This document shows, piece after piece, positions 54,155 through 62,250 of a stretch of DNA of 64,000 bases (positions are counted from its first letter, which is position 1; each line of letters opens with the position of its first letter). Below the pieces are notes generated by a model, which saw only the letters and a program-made list of their open reading frames with translations, had not been told where the DNA came from and searched no databases. A program made the translations under genes and the position numbers. The DNA is taken from NCBI RefSeq assembly GCF_014217255.1, contig NZ_CP059404.1, positions 1,488,001 through 1,552,000 on the forward strand, written 5' to 3'. Source of the stretch: Corynebacterium incognita (lineage in GTDB: Bacteria > Actinomycetota > Actinomycetes > Mycobacteriales > Mycobacteriaceae).

Positions 54155-54246
54155 CTGCTGAAACCCATGCCCGAACACTGGGCGCAAGGACTGGCCGGGC
54201 AAGAGCTCTCGGGGCGCGACGTTCTCCACAGTCGACACGGTGCTGG

Positions 54247-55386
54247 TTACTGAGTGAAAAGGGTCTTCACGGCTTGCCGGTCCACTTTGCCTGGGCCGGT
54301 GAGTGGCAGGGCGTCGACGTGGAGGAGATTCTTGGGGCGTTGCCAACGGGGGAGGGCGGCGTCGTCGAGGGCGATGAGGATGTCGCCGGGGTCGGCGTCT
54401 CCCTCGTAGGCAGCGACGATCATGTGACCCAGGCGCGCATCGGGTAGACCGACGACGCAGGCGCCGCGCACGCCCTTCACCGCCAGGAGGTGCTGCTCCA
54501 AGTTTTCCGGGTGGAGCTTCAGTCCGCCGGAGTTGATGATGTTGTCCAGGCGGCCGGTGATGGTGAGCGTGCCGTCGCGCAGCTGCCCGCCGTCGGAGGT
54601 GATGAACCACCCGGGTTCCGCAAACGCCTCGTGGTCGGGGGCGTTGCGATAGCCGCGCGCGATCATGGGGCCGCCGAGGTGGACGCGGCCGTCGACAAGC
54701 TTGACCTGCGCGCCGGGGAGGGGGCGGCCGTCGTAGACGCACCCGCCGGAGGTTTCCGAGGAGCCGTACGTGGCCACGACGGTGATGCCCAGTTCCGCGG
54801 CGGCTGCGCGCAGCTGCGGGTTGATCGCGGCACCGCCGACGAGCACGGCATCAAAGGTGCGCAGGGCGTCGATGCCCTGCATGGTGTCCATCGCCTTGGC
54901 CAGCTGCATCGGCGCGAGCGAGGTATAGGTGCGGTCGCCGGTCTTGTCCAGCTCGAAGGCCGCGGCGCCGAAGGCGGCGACGTTAAAGCCTTGGGAGACA
55001 TCCACACACAACGGATCTACGCCCGCGATAAGCGAGCGGATAAGCACCTGGATGCCGGCGATGTGGTGGGCGGGCATGGCCAGCAACCATTGTCCCGGCC
55101 CGCCGAGCACCTGGTGGGTGGCGTCAGCGCTGGACACGAGGTTTACGGCGGTGAGCATCGCACCCTTCGGCGTGCCTGTGGACCCGGACGTGGGCACCAC
55201 CAGTGCGACGTCGCTGTCGATGTCCGCGCCCGCGCGCTGCGAGGCGCGCAAGAGTTCTGCCTTAGCCGGACCGTTGCCGGGGACAGGCAGGTAAGCGTAG
55301 TTACCCGCGATGGCCTCCTCCAGCGCGGGCAGGATACCGGCCGGGTCGTGCGGGTCAACGTGCAGCGGTCGCAGGATGGTGTTCAC
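54247..55386 (-). CDS. menE: o-Succinylbenzoate-CoA ligase
   Basis: This 379-residue adenylate-forming ligase activates o-succinylbenzoate with CoA before ring closure by MenB. It shows LVVPTSGSTGTPKGAML (P-loop), ATYGSSETSGGCVYDG (adenylate motif), ITGRLDNIINSGGLKL (hinge) and the C-terminal lysine in LTGPGKVDRQAV. It is shorter than E. coli MenE, as is usual in actinobacteria. It starts at GTG 55386 with TAGTAT 8 bases upstream, implying a nearly leaderless mRNA. The gene lies between the aldo/keto reductase and a two-component system. Confidence 0.93.
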   Translation of the reverse strand: MNTILRPLHVDPHDPAGILPALEEAIAGNYAYLPVPGNGPAKAELLRASQRAGADIDSDVALVVPTSGSTGTPKGAMLTAVNLVSSADATHQVLGGPGQWLLAMPAHHIAGIQVLIRSLIAGVDPLCVDVSQGFNVAAFGAAAFELDKTGDRTYTSLAPMQLAKAMDTMQGIDALRTFDAVLVGGAAINPQLRAAAAELGITVVATYGSSETSGGCVYDGRPLPGAQVKLVDGRVHLGGPMIARGYRNAPDHEAFAEPGWFITSDGGQLRDGTLTITGRLDNIINSGGLKLHPENLEQHLLAVKGVRGACVVGLPDARLGHMIVAAYEGDADPGDILIALDDAALPRWQRPKNLLHVDALPLTGPGKVDRQAVKTLFTQ

Positions 55387-55397
55387 GCCATTAGATA

Positions 55398-56045
55398 CTA
55401 GGGGTTGTGGGCGTGGTGGCGCAGCCAGGTCAGCACGGCGCGGACGCGGCGGTTGTCATCCTGCGGCGTGAAGCCGAGTTTGAGGAAGATATTGGCGATG
55501 TGTTTACTCACAGCTCCGGCGGTGAGAAAAAGTCTTTGTCCAATGTCCGAATTGGACATGCCTTCCGCCATGAGCTGAAGCACTTCCTTCTCGCGGGATG
55601 TGAGCTGGGAGAGCTCGTTGTGCTGACGGCGTAGGAGCGAGGACACGACCTCCGGGTCAACGACGGTGTCCCCGCTTGCCACCTTGTCCATAGCGTGGAG
55701 GAATTCTTGGATGTCGCTGACGCGTTGCTTGAGCAAGTAGCCGAATCCACCCTGGTCCAAGAACTCGTCGAGGTAGGCGGCGGCAACATACTGTGACAGG
55801 ATGATAGACGGCACGCCTCGGTTGGTGCCGTTACTACGAATATCCCGTACTGCGCGGACACCGTCATCGGTCATATCCGGCGGCATGCGCACGTCACTGA
55901 TCACGAGATCCACGGGTGCTTGTTCCGCAAGACTCCGTAATTCGTCGGCGTCGCGTGCTTTAGCGACGTTGTGGCCAGCGGCGCGGAGTACTTCGCTGAG
56001 ACCCGCAAGCAACAGTGCGGAGTCTTCTGCGAGGATGATCTTCAT
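55398..56045 (-). CDS. NarL/LuxR-family response regulator
   Basis: This 215-residue regulator has a receiver domain with Glu7/Asp8 and phosphorylation site Asp51 (LVISDVRMPP). A C-terminal LuxR helix-turn-helix follows (LTSREKEVLQLMAEGMSNSDIGQRLFLTAGAVSKHIANIFLKLG). Its ATG overlaps the stop of the kinase gene, so they form a cognate pair. Likely targets are the ABC transporter genes transcribed divergently from the kinase, by analogy to other kinase-regulator-exporter loci such as ChrSA-HrtBA. No binding site was identified. Confidence 0.92.
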   Translation of the reverse strand: MKIILAEDSALLLAGLSEVLRAAGHNVAKARDADELRSLAEQAPVDLVISDVRMPPDMTDDGVRAVRDIRSNGTNRGVPSIILSQYVAAAYLDEFLDQGGFGYLLKQRVSDIQEFLHAMDKVASGDTVVDPEVVSSLLRRQHNELSQLTSREKEVLQLMAEGMSNSDIGQRLFLTAGAVSKHIANIFLKLGFTPQDDNRRVRAVLTWLRHHAHNP

Positions 56046-57355
56046 CGTGCCCCTTTCTGTGGAAGTGAGATGGTGAGCTGCGCACCGGAGAATTCGTTGC
56101 TGCTGCCAAATTCAACATCGCCGCCCAAGCTGCGCGCTCGTTCGCGCAAGCCCGCGATTCCAGTACCCGAGGACTGTTCGGCGTTCAAGTCCGGGACTGC
56201 GGGCTGGGATGGCGATGCGGCAACGCTGCGTTGCAGGTCGGGGCCCGTTCCGTCGTCACTGATGGTGACGGTTATGGCGCTGGTGCTCTTGTCGTTGCTG
56301 TAGTCACGGCTACGGCCGTGTACGCGAACCAGGACGTGGGAGGCATGGCCATGCTTAGAGGCATTCGTGAGGGCTTCGGATACCGCGTGGTAGAGCAGCA
56401 AGGCCTGGGTGTCGGTCAGAGCATTGGTCTCAGCAGCTGCGTCTACCTCCACATCGCCGGCGAGGCCGGAAGAATGCACTAGTTCATTGATGGCTTCTAC
56501 TAGACCATGGTCTTGGAGAACCTGGGGGTAAATGCCCCGCACCGTGGACCGGAGTGCTTCCAGGGCCTTGTTGGAATTCTGGCGGGCTTGTTCCAACGAA
56601 TCTGCCATGTGCTCGGGATTGTTGGCGGCATGTAGTTGTGCTGCAGCGATGTTGAGCTGGACCGCGGTGAGATACTGCTGCACGCCGTCATGAAGCTCCC
56701 TCTCGATACGGCGGCGCTCACCGGAAAACGCGTCGATGATCGTGGCACGAGAAGATTCCAGTTCCTGAACCTTGTGTGCGTTGGCGCCGTGCGCGGCGAC
56801 CGTGGCTGCGGTGCTCGCCCCGGTAATCAGCCAACAAAAGTAGCTGTGGATAGTGACCAGGATCGCGGCGGAAGGAAGGCACAACGCGCAGATGATCCCG
56901 ATGTTGTTGGTTCGGTAGTTGCCAAAATTCGCCGAAAAATCGGGATCGGTGACAGCGAGGATCGGGGTGGCCATCCAGACGACAAACACGATGAGGGCCA
57001 CCGTCCAAGCGATCAGCGCGAGCAACATGAGGATGATGTGGGCCAGGAGATTGAGGGCCTGCGGGCCATCGAAAATTTTAATGGCCCGACGCTCCGCACA
57101 GGAAACGCCCACAAAGGAGGCGCCAGAGACCGCGACGTTGTCCACTACGCGGGCCACCCACGGCACCCATGCTAAAAGAACAAGGGAAACCACAACAGTC
57201 GGAATGCACAACAACGCCAAGACGAAGGACCAAGCCATCACCCGCCAATGCTGGCGGCGCCGCAGCAACCGCAACGGGTTGCGGGAGAATCCACTGGGCC
57301 AATAGCGCGTTGGTGCTGCTGCGGATTCCGTGGCGGAGGCTCGTGTGGGCGTCAT
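56042..57355 (-). CDS. Membrane sensor histidine kinase (HisKA_3 type)
   Basis: This 437-residue kinase has four N-terminal membrane helices (about 40-65, 100-118, 120-136 and 152-180) and little extracellular sequence, suggesting sensing within the membrane. The H-box ERRRIERELHDGVQQYLTAVQL has phospho-acceptor His222. The ATPase domain includes YHAVSEALTNASKHGHASH, ISDDGTGPD and GTGIAGLRERARSLGG. It is paired with the response regulator at 55398 and faces an ABC transporter across a 112-bp gap. The signal may be an envelope-active compound handled by that transporter; this is inference. Confidence 0.92.
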   Translation of the reverse strand: MTPTRASATESAAAPTRYWPSGFSRNPLRLLRRRQHWRVMAWSFVLALLCIPTVVVSLVLLAWVPWVARVVDNVAVSGASFVGVSCAERRAIKIFDGPQALNLLAHIILMLLALIAWTVALIVFVVWMATPILAVTDPDFSANFGNYRTNNIGIICALCLPSAAILVTIHSYFCWLITGASTAATVAAHGANAHKVQELESSRATIIDAFSGERRRIERELHDGVQQYLTAVQLNIAAAQLHAANNPEHMADSLEQARQNSNKALEALRSTVRGIYPQVLQDHGLVEAINELVHSSGLAGDVEVDAAAETNALTDTQALLLYHAVSEALTNASKHGHASHVLVRVHGRSRDYSNDKSTSAITVTISDDGTGPDLQRSVAASPSQPAVPDLNAEQSSGTGIAGLRERARSLGGDVEFGSSNEFSGAQLTISLPQKGAR

Positions 57356-57467
57356 GATGACTTCAGCTTAAGGCGAACGGCACCGGAAACACAGTAGAGC
57401 TAGCTCCACCACTAGTGGGCAGCTGAGTGCATTTCTTTCAGCAGGCACGTCGCGTGCAATGAGAAGC

Positions 57468-58103
57468 ATGACAAAGAACAAGATTCGCACCCTGAAAAGC
57501 GGCGAGGACATCGTGGCTACTGGGGTGGCCAAGAAGTTTGGTCGTAAGACCGTATTCTCCGGGCTTGATGTTCGCGTCCCCACCGGCAGCATAGTGGCTC
57601 TTACCGGCCCCAGCGGTTCGGGTAAGTCGACGTTGATGTCCTTGCTAGCCGGTATTGATAAGCCCTCCCAGGGCGTCGTGGAGGCACCTGGCCGCACGCA
57701 ACGTGGTGTTATTTTTCAAAACTACAACCTCGTCGGCACGATGACCGCGGTGGAGAATGCGTTGCTGACCGCACGTCTATTAGGGAAGAGCCCAACCATC
57801 GCCGCGGTGCAAGATACCTTTGCCTACCTCAACATTGACGGGCTAGAAAAGCTGCTGCCGCACCAGCTGTCGGGCGGACAACAACAGAGAGTCGCCGTGG
57901 CGCGAGTGTTGCTCGCGCGGACCCCGTATATCTTCGCGGATGAGCCCACAGGCGCGCTGGACCGGACGAGCGCTCGCATCGTCATGGGTGCCCTCCGCAG
58001 TGCGGCCGATACCGGAACCGCAGTGGTGCTCATCAGCCACGATGCGCAAGCGCTCGACTACGCGGATGCCCGCGTGGCATTAGGGGGTGCCCATGCAGCA
58101 TGA
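57468..58103 (+). CDS. ABC transporter ATP-binding protein (MacB/Lol-type)
   Basis: This 211-residue ATPase has Walker A GPSGSGKSTLMSLLAG, signature LPHQLSGGQQQRVAVARVLLA, Walker B YIFADEPTGALDR and switch VVLISHDAQALDYAD. The ADEPTGALD form is typical of the MacB/LolD/BceA branch that partners FtsX-like permeases. ATG 57468 or ATG 57459 could start the protein; ribosome-binding sites are weak for both. The last 11 bases overlap the permease gene. Regulation by the divergent two-component system is likely. Confidence 0.9.
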   Translation: MTKNKIRTLKSGEDIVATGVAKKFGRKTVFSGLDVRVPTGSIVALTGPSGSGKSTLMSLLAGIDKPSQGVVEAPGRTQRGVIFQNYNLVGTMTAVENALLTARLLGKSPTIAAVQDTFAYLNIDGLEKLLPHQLSGGQQQRVAVARVLLARTPYIFADEPTGALDRTSARIVMGALRSAADTGTAVVLISHDAQALDYADARVALGGAHAA

Positions 58104-59496
58104 GGGTAAGAGGGTGAAGAAGCAGGTGTACACGCCGGTTTCCCTGCAGGGGAAGAGGTCTCGCGGAAGTGCCTTACGGGCGTTGTGGAGCGCAGTGTCG
58201 ATCGCGGGAACAGACATGTGGTCCACTCGGGTCGCGTGGGCCGCGCTGGTTGCTACTTCTTTCGTCGCCAGTGGCTGCCTCGCTGTGGCCTATGCTTTTC
58301 TGCTCGGCGAAAGCACCGTGGAGGGCATTGAGTCTTTGACCGGCACGGTCATCGGTTTTGCGGTGATCGGTGTGCTCACCGCCGTGGGGACGCTGAGTGG
58401 ACTGGTCGTAAGCGAACGCCGCAGCACGTTGGCGAAGTGGAAACTCGCGGGAATGCCCGACGCGCTGTGTTCGCTGTTGATGCTGGCACAGGTGCTGAGC
58501 GCAGTAAGCCTAGGAGCGGTGGCTGGACTCCTTGTAGCGCCCATCCTGCTGAGACCAACGAAAAAGGTTCTCGATGATGCGCTACTTGCTATCGACCCGA
58601 GTTACGGCATACCGGCGGTGGCCTGGGCGCTGGGGACGGTGCTGGCGGCCACACTGGGTTCCGCCTTGCCTCAGCTCTGGCGGGTGTATCGCCTGCACCC
58701 GCTGCGCGCATTGCGGGAGGCTACCTTGCCGCGCGCGAAGCCCGGCTTCTGGTCCACCGCGTGCGGCTTAGGCGCACTCGGCGGTTATATCGCGCTGTTT
58801 GAAACCGCGCGCCGCGGCAATTTTGATGCCGGTGACGAGCTAGCGTCCAGCGTTTTCGGTATGCACATGCTGCTGGTGTGCGCTGTTCTGTTCCTTATGG
58901 ATTGGTTGATCGTAGCCACCGTAGCCGTTGGGGGTGTGCCTGCGAAGTGGCGCCTACCGGTACCGGTGCTCGTCGCTCTCGCTAATCTGCGCCGCTATTC
59001 GCTCTTTAGTCGCGCCGTCATTCTCCCGTGGGTGGTGACGGGAGTGTTCGTGGTGAGCACGTGGGCGGTGATCCTTGTAGGCGACCGTTGGATGGAAGGG
59101 GCGTCGACAAGCGAGTCCGAACTCGTGCTGCTTCTGATCGCGCCGGCGCTGGTACCGAATATCGTCGCCGGGCTTTTCAGCACACTGGTTATCCTCCCGC
59201 GAGTGCGCGGAGATGATCGCGCGTTGGTGATGGCGGGTGCCCCACCCGGATTCGTGTGGCGTGCCGCCGTAGCGGAGGCCAGCGGTATCTGTGCCTTCAT
59301 TGTCATTTTGGTTGCGGCGGTGACGTTGACCGGCATCCTGGTCACCACAGGTTTCCTCACCGGCGACCCGTTCACGCCTGGCTGGCTGGAGGCGGTCCCG
59401 TGGAAACTTTCCCTCCAGTTCGTCGTGGCGTTGCTTATCCTTGTGGTCAGCACAAGGTTGGTGGGGCGCAGTGGGGTGTGGCGGCCGCGGGCCTAG
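58093..59496 (+). CDS. FtsX-like ABC transporter permease
   Basis: This 467-residue membrane protein has about ten helices in two similar halves, each with an FtsX-type segment. The first half includes TVIGFAVIGVLTAVGTLSGLVVSERRSTLAKWKLAGMP, where the ERR..LAKWKLAGM motif contacts the ATPase. The second half has the comparable RVRGDDRALVMAGAPPGFVWR. No large extracellular domain is present, unlike BceB. ATG 58093 is chosen because AGGGGG lies 5-6 bases upstream. The stop shares CTAG with the convergent menB. Substrate may be a lipid or antimicrobial; unknown. Confidence 0.85.
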   Translation: MQHEGKRVKKQVYTPVSLQGKRSRGSALRALWSAVSIAGTDMWSTRVAWAALVATSFVASGCLAVAYAFLLGESTVEGIESLTGTVIGFAVIGVLTAVGTLSGLVVSERRSTLAKWKLAGMPDALCSLLMLAQVLSAVSLGAVAGLLVAPILLRPTKKVLDDALLAIDPSYGIPAVAWALGTVLAATLGSALPQLWRVYRLHPLRALREATLPRAKPGFWSTACGLGALGGYIALFETARRGNFDAGDELASSVFGMHMLLVCAVLFLMDWLIVATVAVGGVPAKWRLPVPVLVALANLRRYSLFSRAVILPWVVTGVFVVSTWAVILVGDRWMEGASTSESELVLLLIAPALVPNIVAGLFSTLVILPRVRGDDRALVMAGAPPGFVWRAAVAEASGICAFIVILVAAVTLTGILVTTGFLTGDPFTPGWLEAVPWKLSLQFVVALLILVVSTRLVGRSGVWRPRA

Positions 59497-60461
59497 TAGT
59501 AGTACGGGAACTGGTCCCAGTTGGGCTCGCGCTTTTCCAGGAAGGACTCCTTGCCCTCGACGGCCTCGTCGGTCATGTAGGCCAGGCGGGTGGCCTCGCC
59601 GGCGAAGACCTGCTGGCCCATGAGCCCGTCATCGGTGAGGTTGAAAGCGAACTTCAGCATGCGTTGCGCGGTGGGGGACTTGGTATTGATCTCCCGGGCC
59701 ATCTGGATGGCTGCCTTCTCCAGATCGCCGTGATCGGCCACCTCGTTGACCGCGCCCATCTGCTGCATGCGCTCGGCGTCGTAGGTGCGGCCGAGGAAGA
59801 AGATCTCGCGGGCGTACTTTTGCCCCACCATCTTGGCCAGGTAGGCGGAACCGTAACCGGCGTCAAAGGAGCCGACGTCGGCGTCGGTCTGCTTAAAGCG
59901 CGCCTCCTGGCGCGACGCGATGGTCATGTCACACACCACGTGCAGGGAGTGCCCGCCGCCGGCCGCCCAGCCGTTGACCACGGCGATGACCACCTTGGGC
60001 ATCGTGCGGATGAGGCGCTGGACCTCCAGAATGTGGAGGCGGCCGCCCTCCACCTTTTCGCGGGCGGTGTCCACGGTGGACTCGTCCGCCGTGGCGTCGT
60101 CGGAGTCGTGCGCGGTGGCATAGCGGTAGCCGGAGCGGCCGCGGATGCGCTGGTCGCCGCCGGAGCAAAACGCCCAGCCGCCGTCCTTGTCGCTGGGGCC
60201 GTTGCCGGTGAGCAGCACGGTGCCCACGTCGGGGGTGCGGCGCGCGTGGTCCAGCGCCCGGTAGAGCTCGTCCACGGTGTGGGGGCGGAAGGCGTTGCGT
60301 ACTTCCGGGCGGTCGAAGGCGATGCGCACAATGCCGTTCTTGCGGCCCTCACCCACGTGGCGGTGGTAGGTGATGTCGGTGAGGTTCGCAAAGCCGTCCA
60401 TCACCTTCCACTGGGAAGGATCAAAAGGGTTGTCGGTGCTGTAGGCGCGTTGTTCGGTCAT
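59493..60461 (-). CDS. menB: 1,4-dihydroxy-2-naphthoyl-CoA synthase
   Basis: This 322-residue crotonase-fold enzyme closes the second ring of the naphthoquinone. Characteristic segments are RPEVRNAFRPHTVDELYRAL, GGWAFCSGGDQRIRGRSGY, VNGWAAGGGHSLHVVCDM (oxyanion hole) and DADVGSFDAGYGSAYLAK. The C-terminus SFLEKREPNWDQFPYYY is the usual ending. An insert with DDATADESTVDT corresponds to the flexible active-site loop. A purine-rich AAGG lies before ATG 60461. Together with menA, menE and menC here it provides most of the late menaquinone pathway; menD, menF and menH are not in the window. Confidence 0.96.
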   Translation of the reverse strand: MTEQRAYSTDNPFDPSQWKVMDGFANLTDITYHRHVGEGRKNGIVRIAFDRPEVRNAFRPHTVDELYRALDHARRTPDVGTVLLTGNGPSDKDGGWAFCSGGDQRIRGRSGYRYATAHDSDDATADESTVDTAREKVEGGRLHILEVQRLIRTMPKVVIAVVNGWAAGGGHSLHVVCDMTIASRQEARFKQTDADVGSFDAGYGSAYLAKMVGQKYAREIFFLGRTYDAERMQQMGAVNEVADHGDLEKAAIQMAREINTKSPTAQRMLKFAFNLTDDGLMGQQVFAGEATRLAYMTDEAVEGKESFLEKREPNWDQFPYYY

Positions 60462-60475
60462 GGTTCTACCTTAAG

Positions 60476-61789
60476 TTAGTGGTCGCGGATTTTATCGCGC
60501 AGGATGTTGAACAGCCCGGCGCCGTCGACGCTGATGCCGTTGTGCTGGAAGTAGTTGGTGATGTGCAGGCGGCAGTCGCGGTAGGCGCCCGCGGTGTCCA
60601 GGGAGAGCTCCAGCGGGACGAAGATGTCGTCGTAGTATGCGGCGGCCGCGGCCACGGGCGCGGTGGCCAGCACGTCGCGGTCGTACGGGGAGCGCTCCCA
60701 TGAATGCGCGGCCAGGGCGTGTGCGGCGTCGGCAAGCTCGTGCAATGCCGGGTCCTCCTCAAACTGCCAGGGGTAGACGTGCTCGCCGGTGAGGAAGTAT
60801 TCGTCCGCGCTGCGCGGATCGGCGTCCTCGGCGAAGGCTTCGAACTCCGCGCGGATGCGGTGCGCGGCCCAACCGGTCACGTCCTGGCCTCCCACGCCGC
60901 CGTAGATGGACTCGTGGATCGCGGCGTACAGGGGACCGTGGGCGAAGGAGACGCGGTCGCCGACCTTGGCCAGGAAGTCCGTCTTGAGGCGCTTTTCTCC
61001 GGCCACCTGCCGGAAGGGATCTTCTAACAGGTAGGCGAGCGCGGCGAATCCGCTGCCGCGGCCGAGCTCGATGCCGATGGTGCGGAACCGACGCGCGGAG
61101 AGTCGCTCCCCGGTGGGTAGGGTCTCGTCTGCGTTGTCGAGGTGGTGGGCGATCTCGCGGATGCGTTCCTCGGCCCAGGGGAACTGGGCGTAGAACTCGC
61201 GGTGGCGTGCGGCCAGCTTGGAGTAGGTGGCGCGGTAGACATCGTCGACCCCGACGGCGGTCGCGGGTAGCCCACCGGTGAGGTAGGCGTGCGTGACGGA
61301 CTCGGGGTGGTGGGAGAGATACGCGGTAATGCAGAAGCCGCCGAAGCTCTGCCCGATGAGCGCCCAGGCGTCGATGCCGAGTGCTTCCCGCAGCGCCTCG
61401 CAATCTTCCACGATGTATTCCTGATGCAGGAGTTTTAGCTTGTCGACGCCCCGGTCTTCCGCAGCGCTGGCGCCGTCGATGCGGTGCGAGCGCCCCGTGC
61501 CGCGCTGGTCGATGAGGATGACGCGGTAGTGCTGGAGCGCTTGGCCCAACCAGCCCGAGGTATCGAGCGGGCGCGGCGCCGGGAAACCGGGGCCGCCCTG
61601 CAGGTAGACCAGCGCGGGGCGGTCGTCGGTGGAGGCCGTGGCGCCATCAGCGCCTGGAAGGCTGAGTTCTCTGGCAAACAGTTCAAAAGTATCTCCCGCA
61701 TCCGCTGTGAACGGATCCCAGGGGACGGTGAGGCGGTGTTCCTTCATTGTCAGGCCGCCGCGACGGGAGGTGGTGGTCTCAAGGTTCAT
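60476..61789 (-). CDS. Alpha/beta hydrolase, proline iminopeptidase-like (S33 family)
   Basis: This 437-residue cytosolic hydrolase has the PIP-type motifs ALVYLQGGPGFPAPRPLD (oxyanion region HGGPG-like), VILIDQRGTGRSHRIDG, and the nucleophile elbow ALIGQSFGGFCITAYLSHHP. The late acid and histidine are in the C-terminal 80 residues; the region RLHITNYFQHNGI carries a candidate His. It probably removes N-terminal proline or a related residue from peptides. TAAACT ends 8 bases before ATG 61789, favouring that start over the in-frame ATG at 61747. It follows menB by 14 bp on the same strand upstream. Confidence 0.85.
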   Translation of the reverse strand: MNLETTTSRRGGLTMKEHRLTVPWDPFTADAGDTFELFARELSLPGADGATASTDDRPALVYLQGGPGFPAPRPLDTSGWLGQALQHYRVILIDQRGTGRSHRIDGASAAEDRGVDKLKLLHQEYIVEDCEALREALGIDAWALIGQSFGGFCITAYLSHHPESVTHAYLTGGLPATAVGVDDVYRATYSKLAARHREFYAQFPWAEERIREIAHHLDNADETLPTGERLSARRFRTIGIELGRGSGFAALAYLLEDPFRQVAGEKRLKTDFLAKVGDRVSFAHGPLYAAIHESIYGGVGGQDVTGWAAHRIRAEFEAFAEDADPRSADEYFLTGEHVYPWQFEEDPALHELADAAHALAAHSWERSPYDRDVLATAPVAAAAAYYDDIFVPLELSLDTAGAYRDCRLHITNYFQHNGISVDGAGLFNILRDKIRDH

Positions 61790-61974
61790 GGTTGACCAGT
61801 TTAGCTGTGAAAACGTGGTTGGCGATGGTGAAAGCCCATTGCTGAATGTGCCTGATTGTTTCCCGCTATGTTTCGCAAAGATTAATAAGGAAGTCGTGAA
61901 ATGGGTGCCGATGCGGCGAGGGCAGCCGTAGCGTGGATTCTCGTAAGCAACCAACCCGAACGAAAGGAATCACA

Positions 61975-62076
61975 ATGATTGACGTTGTTGCTAACTTCTT
62001 GACCGGCCTTGTTGAGCTCTTCTCCGGCGCTCTGAACGGCACCGTGGACGCGATCACCGGGCTGTCCTCCAAGTAA
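61975..62076 (+). CDS. 33-residue amphipathic peptide of unknown function
   Basis: The product is 33 residues, beginning MIDVVANFLTGLVELFSGAL and ending GLSSK. It has no Cys, Trp, Arg or His and only one Lys at the end. Hydrophobic and polar residues alternate with helical periodicity, giving an amphipathic helix with net negative charge. AAAGGA lies 7 bases before the ATG, and a very strong terminator follows at 62163. This is the pattern of a highly expressed small gene. In size and character it recalls the short cell-wall porins (PorA/PorH) and surfactant-like peptides of corynebacteria, but I cannot claim homology. Confidence 0.65.
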   Translation: MIDVVANFLTGLVELFSGALNGTVDAITGLSSK

Positions 62077-62162
62077 GGCGCATTAGCCCCTTCAAGTGGA
62101 GTGAATAGGCGACCGTAGAGGTCAGCTTCTTCGAGAGTGAAGCGCTTGAAGCGAGCGCTAGG

Positions 62163-62221
62163 AAACCCCAGCCTCGCCGCGTATTTAGTGGGTAGTACGT
62201 GGCGGTGACAGGCTGGGGTTT
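62163..62221. terminator. Strong bidirectional terminator between the 33-residue peptide gene and dcuC
   Basis: AAACCCCAGCCT (62163-62174) pairs perfectly with AGGCTGGGGTTT (62210-62221). Inside, CGCCGCGTA pairs with TACGTGGCG, extending the stem. A and T runs on the two sides would permit termination in both directions. The 86 bases between the peptide stop and the hairpin hold no gene. Confidence 0.85.
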
Positions 62222-62250
62222 CGTTATGCCTTGGGGTAGGCGGTGCGGCG

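Noticed and set aside
57468..59496. Identification of the transporter as the heme exporter HrtBA
   Set aside because: The permease is about 470 residues with two FtsX halves, whereas HrtB is shorter with fewer helices; only the gene arrangement is similar.
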